DNA of 17,552 nt from contig CAZLEF010000114.1 in assembly GCA_964558465.1 (NCBI GenBank), positions 1 to 17,552 of the forward strand, given 5' to 3'. Made by a program: the position numbers and the translations under genes. The number at the start of each line of letters is the position of its first letter. Position 1 is the stretch's first letter. The notes beneath the pieces are model-generated. The model did no database searches. It saw only the letters and a list, made by a program, of their open reading frames with translations, and was not told the origin of the DNA. Shown here in pieces: positions 6,665 through 13,492 of the stretch. Source of the stretch: JACJYC01 sp964558465 (lineage in GTDB: Bacteria > Bacteroidota > Bacteroidia > Chitinophagales > Saprospiraceae).

Positions 6665-7081
6665 ATGATCGACAATACCATATACATGGTAGTAAACGCG
6701 CCTAAAGAACACCAGCGGATCATTGGCAAACTGATGACCCGCCTTGGCTGGCTCTACTATGAGCAGCACAAGATTCCATTCGAACCCTTTTCAGAGACTA
6801 TGATCGACGAAGGTAAAACCAGTCCAACCCCGGATCTTTTGCTGTTTGATCATTCGAATAAAAAAAACGTAATCATTATTGAAATTTCTACCAGCGCCGG
6901 TATGAAAAAGGATGGCGAAAAGGTAAAGGAACTCCTTCGGGATTATGAGATCCAGGAAGGTTTTGTTTATAATTACGATATTAAGAAATGGAGAAAATTC
7001 AAGCCCGAATCCGGTGAAATAACCGACCAGCCTTCCTGGTGCGAAGCCCTGGATTTGGACTTGGATGCCCTGTTGAAATAA
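6665..7081 (+). CDS. Small PD-(D/E)XK / Uma2-like protein
   Basis: 138 aa from ATG 6665 (MIDNTIYMVVNAPKEHQ). The centre reads TPDLLLFDHSNKKNVIIIEIS (residues 55-75). That is the P-D...strand...E core of PD-(D/E)XK folds, close to the layout of Uma2/DUF820 proteins, where the last catalytic residue is often displaced. The following KVKELLRDYEIQEGFVYNYD (87-106) resembles the K...Y...G-EG/PE-Y-Y segment of that family. It is shorter than a normal Uma2 protein (about 190 aa) and lacks the usual N-terminal FTVEEY segment. No partner gene or transposase sits beside it. A promoter lies directly upstream. The nuclease fold is likely, but activity and role are unknown. The codon usage is more AT-rich than in the methyltransferase downstream. 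Confidence 0.8.
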   Translation: MIDNTIYMVVNAPKEHQRIIGKLMTRLGWLYYEQHKIPFEPFSETMIDEGKTSPTPDLLLFDHSNKKNVIIIEISTSAGMKKDGEKVKELLRDYEIQEGFVYNYDIKKWRKFKPESGEITDQPSWCEALDLDLDALLK

Positions 7082-7112
7082 AACCGGACAAGTCATCCAG
7101 TATCTACCGTCG

Positions 7113-7130
7113 CCTTCGACTCCGCTCAGG
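7113..7130. repeat. CCTTCGACTCCGCTCAGG motif
   Basis: An 18-bp near-palindromic sequence within the 102-bp gap before the methyltransferase; outer bases give a CGCCT...AGGCG stem. Similar CTTCGACTCCGCTCAG motifs recur as intergenic repeats in many bacterial genomes, from memory. Only one copy is present here. Confidence 0.4.
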
Positions 7131-7144
7131 CGCCTAATCGTCAG

Positions 7145-7179
7145 CCGTCTACCATCCACCGTCCACCGTCTACTATCCA
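7145..7179. repeat. Heptamer tandem array (5 units) before the methyltransferase
   Basis: CCGTCTA, CCATCCA, CCGTCCA, CCGTCTA, CTATCCA follow one another and end 4 bp before ATG 7184, where a ribosome-binding site would be expected. The same family appears on the sense strand before the FGE gene (460-487). Confidence 0.75.
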
Positions 7180-7183
7180 ACTC

Positions 7184-8017
7184 ATGTCCAACCCAACCAC
7201 CTACATCCACGGCGCTTCCTCCGAAGAGCAGGAGCGCCTCTCGCTGATGAACGACCGCCTCCTCAACGAGGCCTGTCTGAAAGAATTGCAGCTCGCCGGC
7301 GGGGAGCGCATCCTGGACGTCGGCAGCGGCCTGGGGCAGTTTACCCGGCTGATGGCCCAAACGGTTGGCCCGAAAGGGTCGGTTCTGGGTGTTGAGCGGG
7401 AGATCGCCCAACTGAAAAAAGCCCGTTACCTGGCCGCCGCAGCCGGTGAAAATCCTAATTTTTCCTTCCGCCAGGGCGACGCGATGAGCCTGCCGCTGGA
7501 CCCCCCGGAATGGGGTAGCTTCGATCTGGTACATACCCGTTTTTTGCTCGAACACGTACCTGCGCCGGGGAAAGTAGTGGCCCAGATGGCCAGAGCGGTC
7601 CGGCCCGGCGGCAGAGTCGTGCTGGCCGACGACGACCATGCGCTGTTCACCCCATACCCCTCGCCGGCTGGTTTTCAGGACATCTGGCAGGCTTATTGCC
7701 GTTCCTACGACCGCATCGGGTGCGACGCTTTCATCGGGCGCCGGCTCACCACCCTGCTCCACCAGGCAGGGCTCCAACCCAGGCGCAATACCCTGGTTTT
7801 TTTTGGCGGCTGCGCCGGCGACCCGACCTTCGGGATCGCAGCCCTCAACATCATCAAAATCCTCGAAGGCGCCAAAGACCTCATGCTGGATCATCACCTG
7901 ATCAGCCGCGGGAATTTTGACGCCGGAATCGACGGCCTTCGCAAGTGGATGACCCTGCCGGATGCCGCGCTTTGGTATGGGATGAGTTGGGCGGAAGCCG
8001 TAGCTCCGGATGCCTGA
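7184..8017 (+). CDS. Class I SAM-dependent methyltransferase
   Basis: 277 aa from ATG 7184 (MSNPTTYIHGASSEEQERL). It has a Rossmann methyltransferase core of the methyltransferase-11/25 type: motif I ILDVGSGLGQF (43-53), acidic strand-2 end GVERE (69-73), QGDA (97-100), FDLVHTRFLLEHV (113-125), and RPGGRVVLADDD (140-151). The C-terminal half (about 160-277) is the helical cap common in this group. The substrate cannot be told from the sequence; small molecules such as quinones or lipids are typical for the family. The start is followed by a good N-terminus but has no Shine-Dalgarno site, only the heptamer array. The last codons (EAVAPDA) and stop lie inside a GCCGTAGC...GCTACGGC inverted repeat (7997-8035), so the natural C-terminus may have been altered by repeat insertion. 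Confidence 0.9.
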   Translation: MSNPTTYIHGASSEEQERLSLMNDRLLNEACLKELQLAGGERILDVGSGLGQFTRLMAQTVGPKGSVLGVEREIAQLKKARYLAAAAGENPNFSFRQGDAMSLPLDPPEWGSFDLVHTRFLLEHVPAPGKVVAQMARAVRPGGRVVLADDDHALFTPYPSPAGFQDIWQAYCRSYDRIGCDAFIGRRLTTLLHQAGLQPRRNTLVFFGGCAGDPTFGIAALNIIKILEGAKDLMLDHHLISRGNFDAGIDGLRKWMTLPDAALWYGMSWAEAVAPDA

Positions 8018-8103
8018 CGCAGACCACGCTACGGCAGTCCCATAGTGACGCCTTTGGCGTTGGCTGACGACTTGGAAGGCTGCAAAACAAATTCATGTTT
8101 TGC
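7997..8103. repeat. Cluster of three hairpins at the methyltransferase 3' end
   Basis: GCCGTAGC / GCTACGGC (7997-8004, 8028-8035), ACGCC-ttt-GGCGT (8048-8060) and GCAAAACA / TGTTTTGC (8082-8089, 8096-8103) fill the 115-bp gap before the J-domain gene. All arms are perfect. None is followed by a clear T-run, so these are not obvious intrinsic terminators. Confidence 0.6.
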
Positions 8104-8132
8104 CGGGTTATTATAGTTTGAACAACCATAAC

Positions 8133-8777
8133 ATGATCCAAACTTCCATTTCGAACGCCGACAAAGAAGAGATCCGAAAGTACTTCGGCATGCCCCTGGA
8201 AGACCTGGATGAAGAAACGTTTCGCAAACAACTCCGGGCCGTCCGGGTCAAATACCACCCCGATAATTTTGAAAAATTTGAGGACGAAACGGTGCGGGAG
8301 ATGGCGACGGAACGTTTCCAGTCGATCGAACGGCTGGCCGAAAAAATGGAGGCCTGGTTCCAGGGCAAGATCGGGACGCTTGAGCGCGCAACCGGAGAAT
8401 TTAACCCCGGCGCGCTCTTTGCATTCGATAAAATGAAAATCGAGGTCATTACTTCAGATAAGGACCTCAAATACCACCTCTTCGGCACGCAATACCGTTG
8501 GCTGATCTACGGCGACCGGTTCAAAATACCCGGTACAAAAGCCCATATCGTGATGGATGAAGACCACCGCGGCGTCAGTATCGGCTACCGCGAAACCATC
8601 CGCATGTACGTCACCTTCGGTGTGGATGATTCCATTGAGGATATCGTCAACTGGCTGTACACCCGCATCCGGGACCGGGCCAGTTCGCTGATCATCGAAG
8701 GCCAGGTGGTGGCGATCGATCCGGACGAAATATTGCGGCATATCCGGAAGACGTCGGTGCTGGAGATCGGGACGTAG
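8133..8777 (+). CDS. J-domain (DnaJ-like) protein with unknown C-terminal domain
   Basis: 214 aa from ATG 8133 (MIQTSISNADKEEIRKYFG). The frame is also open from ATG 8100, but that start lies inside a hairpin and adds an unlikely leader. Residues about 5-75 look like a J-domain: an amphipathic helix, then RAVRVKYHPDN with the HPD triad at 42-44 (contacts Hsp70), then RFQSIERLAEKMEAW. The rest (about 85-214: DKMKIEVITSDKDLKYHLFGTQ..., later SIGYRETIRMYVTFGVDD) is a mixed alpha/beta domain I do not recognise. There is no zinc-finger or G/F region, so it is not a canonical DnaJ. It has no transmembrane segment. Inference: a specialised Hsp70 co-chaperone. Its neighbours give no functional clue. 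Confidence 0.82.
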   Translation: MIQTSISNADKEEIRKYFGMPLEDLDEETFRKQLRAVRVKYHPDNFEKFEDETVREMATERFQSIERLAEKMEAWFQGKIGTLERATGEFNPGALFAFDKMKIEVITSDKDLKYHLFGTQYRWLIYGDRFKIPGTKAHIVMDEDHRGVSIGYRETIRMYVTFGVDDSIEDIVNWLYTRIRDRASSLIIEGQVVAIDPDEILRHIRKTSVLEIGT

Positions 8778-8817
8778 CGCCGGTCTCGGGATCGGGATGT
8801 AGCATGTGTCCCCGATC
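8765..8817. repeat. Direct repeat and inverted repeat after the J-domain gene
   Basis: GATCGGGAYGTAGC occurs at 8765-8778 (overlapping the gene end) and again at 8790-8803. The second copy pairs with TCCCCGATC (8809-8817) as an 8-bp stem with one bulge. It may act as a 3' boundary of the transcript, but there is no T-run. Confidence 0.45.
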
Positions 8818-8869
8818 TTCCGATCTGGGCAGGATACCCATCTTTGGAACGGCTGCCGGTATGGTTTTT

Positions 8870-8896
8870 TCAACGGCCAATTAAAATTGGCGTTGA
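8870..8896 (-). terminator. Strong hairpin directly after the metG stop codon
   Basis: Arms TCAACGGCCAATT (8870-8882) and AATTGGCGTTGA (8885-8896) pair over 12 bp with a single bulged G. On the metG strand it begins at the base after the stop (8897-8899) and is followed by an A-run, not a T-run. It is therefore not a textbook Rho-independent terminator; a 3' stabilising structure is equally possible. The J-domain gene converges on it from the other side. Confidence 0.45.
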
Positions 8897-11017
8897 CTAA
8901 CGCACCACCCATCCGTCCCCAAAATCGCCTTCCGGGCTCACAAACGCCATTTTGCCTTCGCTGTTTTCGGCCAGCAGGATCATGCCCTGGCTGGTGATGC
9001 CCCGAAGTTGGCGCGGCGCGAGGTTGGCCACCAGCACGATCTTTTTGCCGATCACAGCTTCGGGTTCGTAATGCAGGGCGATGCCTGAAACCACGGTCCG
9101 TTTTTCCACCCCGAGGTCGACGGTAAGCTTCAGCAATTTATCGGCTTTGGGCACCTTTTCGGCTTCGATGATGGTGCCGGTGCGCAGATCCAGTTTGCCA
9201 AAATCATCGTATTGGATCTCAGCTTTGAATGCTTCCCTTTCGGGGCCTTTTTCAATTTCCATTATGGTTTTCAGTTTGTCTTTCTGGCGTTGAACAATCT
9301 GGGCGCGGGCGTCGTCTTTCCGGTCCAGTATTTTGGGAAAGAGTACTTCCGGCTCGCCGATCCGATGACCGGCGGGCAACAGGAATGTCCCTTTTTCAAG
9401 GGCGTCGAGGGCCCGGTTCCAGTCGCCGCGTTTGACCGGCGGCAGGTTGAGCAATTTCCGGATGCGGGGGGAGGTGAACGGAATGAACGGCTCGCACAAC
9501 ACGCTGAGCAAGGCCACCACCTGCAGGCTGAACAACATGCATTCCCTGATCTTTTCGCTGTCAGGGTCGTCCTTCCAGATCTGCCAGGGGGAAACGTCCT
9601 GGAGATAGGTGTTGCCGTAGGCCGACAATTCCATGAGATACTGGGAGGCCTGTTTGAAGCTGAAGGTTTCGAGTTCAGCTGTCAGTTTTCTGACGATGGA
9701 ACGGATTTCCAGGAAACGGTCCTGCCAGTCGATCTCCAGCGAAGGCGTCGCGCCGCCGAAGTATTTTTGGGTCAGCGTCACTACCCGGTTGACAAAATTG
9801 CCCAGGTTGTCGGCCAGTTCCTTATCGTGAAATTCAATAAACTCATCCCATTTGAAGTCGCTGTCCTTGTTCTCCGGCAGGTTGCGGAGCAGGGCGTAGC
9901 GCAGGGCGTCTTCCTTGTTGGGGAAATCCCGGAATTCTTCGAGGTATTCGTGTTGTTCGAGGCCCCAGCCGCGCGATTTGGAAAATTTCTGCCCTTCAAA
10001 ATTGAGAAACTGGTTGGCGGGCACATTCACGGGCAGGTTGTAGCCACCGTAAGCATGCAGCATGGCAGGGAAAATGATGCAATGGAAAACAATATTATCC
10101 TTGCCGATAAAATGGATCAGTTGCGAATCCTCGCTGCGCCAGTAGTCTTCCCAGTTTTTGCCGTTTTCGAGGGCCCATTGTTTGGTGGAGGAGATGTATC
10201 CGATGGGTGCGTCAAACCAGACATACAGGACTTTGCCTTTGGCCTCGGGCAGCGGCACGGAAATGCCCCAGTCGAGGTCGCGGGTGATGGAGCGCGCCTG
10301 CAGGCCGTTGTCGAGCCAGCTCAGGCATTGCCCGGTTACGTGTTTTTTCCACGTGGCGGGGTCGTGGTGCAATTGGCCGTTCAGGTAACCGGTGGAGATC
10401 CATTCCCGGAGCCAGGCCTCGTGTTTATCGAGTTTGAAATACCAGTGTTGGGTGGGTTTCAGCACCGGTTTTTTGCCGCTCAGGGTAGAGACCGGGTTGA
10501 TGAGCTGATCGGGGGAAAGATCGGTTCCGCAGCGCTCGCACTGGTCGCCGTAAGCCTCCTCAAAACGGCAGTTGGGGCAAGTCCCCTTGATGTACCGGTC
10601 GGCCAGGAACTGGTCAAATTCCTCGTCGTACAACTGGTCGGAGGTTTTTACTTCAAATTCATCGCCCTTTTTGAGCAGTTGCAGGAAAAAGTCCTGGCTG
10701 GTTTCATGGTGCAGGGGCGCGGAGGTGCGGTGGTAATAATCGAAGGAAATACCCAGCCGGTCGAAGGTAGATTTGTTGAGTTCGTGGTATTTGTCGATGA
10801 TCTCCCGGGGCGTAATGCCTTCTTTTTTGGCGCGGATGGTGATGGCCGCCCCGTGTTCGTCGGAGCCGCAGACCCAGACGACGTCCTTGTCCTGCAGACG
10901 GAGAAAACGGACATAAATATCCGCCGGCAAGTAGGCGCCTGCCAGGTGGCCGAGGTGAAGCGCGCCGTTGGCATAGGGCAAAGCGGAAGTGACCAGATAT
11001 CTTTTTGGTGGATGCAT
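8897..11017 (-). CDS. metG: Methionyl-tRNA synthetase
   Basis: 706 aa from ATG 11017 (MHPPKRYLVTSALPYANG). The ATG at 11041 would add eight residues encoded by a palindrome and is less likely. It charges tRNA-Met with methionine in the cytoplasm. Visible: class I signature HLGH (21-24), zinc-knuckle cysteines CPNC (147-150) and CERC (160-163), KFSKS (344-348, the KMSKS loop), an alpha-helical anticodon domain (about 400-560), and a C-terminal Trbp111-like tRNA-binding domain starting near DFGKLDLRTGTI and including APRQLRGITSQGMIL. The length and four-cysteine zinc knuckle fit the MetG1-type enzyme with appended dimerisation domain. A TATCTTCG box (11049-11056) and a 14-bp palindrome (11036-11049) lie upstream. 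This is an essential housekeeping gene with no sign of damage. Confidence 0.98.
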   Translation of the reverse strand: MHPPKRYLVTSALPYANGALHLGHLAGAYLPADIYVRFLRLQDKDVVWVCGSDEHGAAITIRAKKEGITPREIIDKYHELNKSTFDRLGISFDYYHRTSAPLHHETSQDFFLQLLKKGDEFEVKTSDQLYDEEFDQFLADRYIKGTCPNCRFEEAYGDQCERCGTDLSPDQLINPVSTLSGKKPVLKPTQHWYFKLDKHEAWLREWISTGYLNGQLHHDPATWKKHVTGQCLSWLDNGLQARSITRDLDWGISVPLPEAKGKVLYVWFDAPIGYISSTKQWALENGKNWEDYWRSEDSQLIHFIGKDNIVFHCIIFPAMLHAYGGYNLPVNVPANQFLNFEGQKFSKSRGWGLEQHEYLEEFRDFPNKEDALRYALLRNLPENKDSDFKWDEFIEFHDKELADNLGNFVNRVVTLTQKYFGGATPSLEIDWQDRFLEIRSIVRKLTAELETFSFKQASQYLMELSAYGNTYLQDVSPWQIWKDDPDSEKIRECMLFSLQVVALLSVLCEPFIPFTSPRIRKLLNLPPVKRGDWNRALDALEKGTFLLPAGHRIGEPEVLFPKILDRKDDARAQIVQRQKDKLKTIMEIEKGPEREAFKAEIQYDDFGKLDLRTGTIIEAEKVPKADKLLKLTVDLGVEKRTVVSGIALHYEPEAVIGKKIVLVANLAPRQLRGITSQGMILLAENSEGKMAFVSPEGDFGDGWVVR

Positions 11018-11360
11018 GCTGTTGAATTTTTGCTTGCGCAAATTTGCGCGAAGATAGAGAAATGATGGTTATTTGGGTGGGTTGTTTGGAGTTGTTTGGA
11101 GTTGTTTGGATTGTTTGGGTTCCTCGATTCCTCGATTCTTCAGTTCCTCGATTCTTCAGTTTGGGGTTTGTGGGGTTGTTTGGAGTTGTTTGGGGTTGTT
11201 TGGAGTTTCAGTTCCTCGAATCCTCGAAATGGTATTTCGGGGTTGAACAATCCGGATGGAATATTAGTTCCGGAGGGTTCAGATCAACGCCTGCCCTTCC
11301 GATGGGTAAAAATCAACGAATCAACATGAATTTTCCTTAACTTGCATAAAATTTCATCCA
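11018..11360. repeat. Repeat-rich divergent intergenic region (metG / class V PLP enzyme)
   Basis: No gene. It contains decamer GTTGTTTGGA arrays at 11081-11110 and 11171-11205, CCTCGATTC/CTTCAGTTC units between them (11120-11160), and a GTTCCTCGAATCCTCG stretch near 11213. The part nearest metG has the palindrome and a possible -7 box. The part nearest 11361 has TAACTTGC (11338-11345), also seen before the Uma2 remnant at 14925. Confidence 0.8.
11036..11056 (-). promoter_or_regulatory. Palindrome overlapping the likely metG promoter
   Basis: GCGCAAATTTGCGC (11036-11049) is a perfect 14-bp palindrome. On the minus strand the possible -7 box TATCTTCG (11056 to 11049) ends on its first base, so it covers the predicted start of transcription. 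It could be an operator or a 5' leader hairpin. No -33 TTG is seen at the usual spacing. Confidence 0.4.
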
Positions 11361-11408
11361 GTGGGCGTCGAACCCGAAAAACAATTGCTTGAAAAATTTT
11401 TCCTGACT
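11361..11408 (+). pseudogene. Remnant resembling the start of a Uma2-family gene, in frame with the next gene
   Basis: From GTG 11361 the translation begins MGVEPEKQLLEKFFLT. This resembles the start of the truncated Uma2 gene at 14955 (MGAEAEKPLLEKYHFT). Both are preceded by TAACTTGC. The segment is joined in frame to the class V PLP enzyme, whose own start is taken as ATG 11409. It might instead be translated as a short N-terminal extension. Confidence 0.5.
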
Positions 11409-12611
11409 ATGATTGAAATTCCTGACGACCTGCTGGAACAATGGCGGGCCGACACCCCCGGCGTTCAAACTCGTATCCATTTGAACAATGCCGGGTCCGC
11501 ACTCCCGCCGCGCCAGGTGGTGAACGCCATGGTCGAACACCTGCTCCTGGAATCTGAAACCGGCGGTTACGAAGCGCATGCCGCCCGATTGGACGAGATC
11601 GCAGGGTTTTATACAGCAACGGCCAGACTGCTCAATACCTCGCCGCAACAGATTGCCTGGATGACCAGCGCCACCGACGCCTACAATCGCGCCCTTACAT
11701 CAATACCCTGGCGCGAGGGCGACGTCATCCTCACCACCATCAACGATTACGTTTCCAACCAGATTGCCTTTCTGCAACTGCAACAGCGGTTCGGCATCCG
11801 CGTGGTCCGGGCGGAAGACGACCCCGGGGGCGGCGTCTCCCTGGATTCAATGGAACAATTGATGGATCAACTCCACCCCCGGCTGGTCGCGGTGACCCAT
11901 GTGCCGACCAACTCCGGGCTCGTGCAGCCGGTTTCCGCCATCGGCCGACTTTGCGCCCGGAGAGATACCCTGTACCTGGTGGACGCCTGCCAATCCGCCG
12001 GGCAGATGCCGCTGGATGTTCAAACCATTCAATGCGATTTTTTGAGCGCCACTTTCCGCAAATTTTTGCGCGGCCCGCGCGGCGCCGGTTTTTTATACGT
12101 CTCTCCAAAAGCGCTGGACCTCGGCCTGGCGCCCCTCACGCTCGATCTGCACAGCGCTACCTGGACGGAAAAAGATGTTTTTGCCATGCAAAACGACGCC
12201 AGACGGTTCGAACTCTGGGAAAAATCCTACGCCCTGATGCTGGGCGCAAAGGCAGCGGTGGAATATGCCCTGGAAGCCGGCCTGGAAAATATTGAAACCC
12301 GGGTGAAAAAACTGGCCGCGCATGCAAGGGAACGGCTGGCGGATATCCCGGGCCTGAAATCTCTGGACAAGGGCGAGGAACTGTGCGGCATTGTCACCTT
12401 CACTTTCCCGGGCCGGGAATTTTCCGGGCTTAAAGCGCATTTGGCGGAACAGCAGATCAACCTCTCCTTCGCACCCCGGTTTGTGGCCGTCATCGATCTC
12501 CAGAATAAAGGCGCCGGGTGGGTGGGGCGTTTGTCGCCGCATTATTACAATACGCTGGAAGAGGTGGAGCAAGCGGTGGCAGCGGTTGGAGCAGGCGTCA
12601 TCAATCGATAG
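11409..12611 (+). CDS. Class V PLP-dependent aminotransferase-fold enzyme
   Basis: 400 aa from ATG 11409 (MIEIPDDLLEQWRADTPG). An in-frame GTG at 11361 would add 16 residues that look like a foreign remnant. Class V motifs: HLNNAGSALPP (24-34), GGYEAH (52-57), TSATDAYNRAL (86-96), THVPTNSGLVQPV (163-175), LVDACQSAGQMPLDV (190-204, D192 binds the PLP pyridine), and the likely Schiff-base lysine K218 in FRKFLRGPRGAGFLYV. Near the C-terminus, RLSPHYYNTLEEVE replaces the Cys-containing loop of SufS/NifS, so cysteine desulfurase activity is unlikely. It resembles the group that includes ergothioneine/hercynylcysteine-sulfoxide lyases and isopenicillin-N-epimerase-like enzymes; the substrate is unknown. 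No neighbour makes a pathway. An imperfect CCGGAA...TTCCGG hairpin (12612-12639) follows the stop. Confidence 0.88.
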   Translation: MIEIPDDLLEQWRADTPGVQTRIHLNNAGSALPPRQVVNAMVEHLLLESETGGYEAHAARLDEIAGFYTATARLLNTSPQQIAWMTSATDAYNRALTSIPWREGDVILTTINDYVSNQIAFLQLQQRFGIRVVRAEDDPGGGVSLDSMEQLMDQLHPRLVAVTHVPTNSGLVQPVSAIGRLCARRDTLYLVDACQSAGQMPLDVQTIQCDFLSATFRKFLRGPRGAGFLYVSPKALDLGLAPLTLDLHSATWTEKDVFAMQNDARRFELWEKSYALMLGAKAAVEYALEAGLENIETRVKKLAAHARERLADIPGLKSLDKGEELCGIVTFTFPGREFSGLKAHLAEQQINLSFAPRFVAVIDLQNKGAGWVGRLSPHYYNTLEEVEQAVAAVGAGVINR

Positions 12612-12692
12612 CCGGAAGTTGAACGTTAAAGTTTTCCGGATTGGAAATTTGTCTTTTGTTTTCAGGTTTAAGTGGAAACAAACCTACCTGAC

Positions 12693-13322
12693 ATGAAAAA
12701 AATCCATTCATTTTCGATTGTTGTGGCGATTTTCCTTTCCTTTTACAAACTCGACGCCCAAAGCGGATTTGGCGTTTCTGCCGGGATCAATTACAGTACC
12801 GTTAAAAACTCGGGTGTTTTAATTTTTGGGGACGTCGGTCCGGAAGCAGGGCCTGTGATTGGGGTTTTTTATCAGGGCCGACTGGGAAATAAATGGGCCA
12901 TTTTGCCGGAGATCCAGTATTCGGCCAAGGGCTTTACATTTGATAACGGAGTCACCGACGAATACAGCCGGTTAAAGGTCATTTATCTGGATCTTTTACC
13001 CCAGGTGGAATTCAGACCCGCCAACTTTTTGGGAATAACCGTCGGCGTGAACCTGGGGTATAAACTGAATGAAAAATTAAAATCGCCCGGAGAAGATTGG
13101 GCGGATCCTTTTTCCGAATTTAAAAACGACCTGGATTTTGGCGCCCTTTTAGGCCTAAGGTTAAACTTTGACCGGTTGAATTTGAAAATCCATTACAATC
13201 ACGGGATTTCAAATTCCTCCGTCAGCGTTTTTACGGATGCCAACGGCACGCCCATCGCTTCAATAACCCAGTACAACCGGAATTTGCAACTGACGGTGGG
13301 ATATTTGCTGTTTAATAATTGA
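12693..13322 (+). CDS. Small outer-membrane beta-barrel protein (PorT-like)
   Basis: 209 aa from ATG 12693 (MKKIHSFSIVVAIFLSFYKLDAQ). ATG 12672 would put seven residues in front of the signal peptide. Residues 1-23 form a signal peptide with cleavage near DAQ/SG. The mature part alternates short amphipathic strands (FGVSAGINYSTV, FYQGRLGNKWAILPEIQYSAKG, LDLLPQVEFRP, LGITVGVNLGYKL, LDFGALLGLRLNF, LKIHYNHGISN) and ends with LQLTVGYLLFNN. This is the pattern of the outer-membrane-beta-barrel/PorT family of Bacteroidota, usually about 200 aa. Cargo or role is unknown. It is more AT-rich than the enzymes on either side. The 81-bp gap upstream holds no clear promoter. Confidence 0.85.
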   Translation: MKKIHSFSIVVAIFLSFYKLDAQSGFGVSAGINYSTVKNSGVLIFGDVGPEAGPVIGVFYQGRLGNKWAILPEIQYSAKGFTFDNGVTDEYSRLKVIYLDLLPQVEFRPANFLGITVGVNLGYKLNEKLKSPGEDWADPFSEFKNDLDFGALLGLRLNFDRLNLKIHYNHGISNSSVSVFTDANGTPIASITQYNRNLQLTVGYLLFNN

Positions 13323-13352
13323 CCGGACAAGGGAAATTTAATCTTTAGGGCT

Positions 13353-13452
13353 TCGCATCCTGGTTTTTTGGAGGATGCGAGGATGTGCGTGCCACGCCAC
13401 AGGCGTGGAGGATGCGAGGATGCGAGGATTTGTTGATGCGAGGATGCGCGAG
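13353..13452. repeat. GAGGATGC octamer array with palindromic element, between convergent genes
   Basis: A TCGCATCC / GGATGCGA stem (13353-13360, 13373-13380) with a T-rich loop leads into GAGGATGC octamers. These are interrupted by CCACGCC-ACA-GGCGTGG (13392-13408) with the flank GATGTGCGTGCCAC. They then continue, including ATTTGTTGATGC, the reverse complement of units at 6427-6573. It lies between the 3' ends of the beta-barrel gene and the lipoprotein gene; the first stem could serve both as a transcript end. Confidence 0.75.
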
Positions 13453-13492
13453 AGGGGGTCGTCGAATCGTCGAATCCTCCTATCCTCAAAGA

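Noticed and set aside
6791..7897. 368-codon minus-strand frame opposite the Uma2-like and methyltransferase genes
   Set aside because: It crosses two genes and the heptamer repeat without any family features; the plus-strand genes have clear motifs.
9212..11065. 617-codon open frame on the plus strand, antisense to metG
   Set aside because: It lies antisense to an unmistakable metG and its translation has no recognisable motif. Long antisense frames are expected opposite GC-rich genes with biased third positions.
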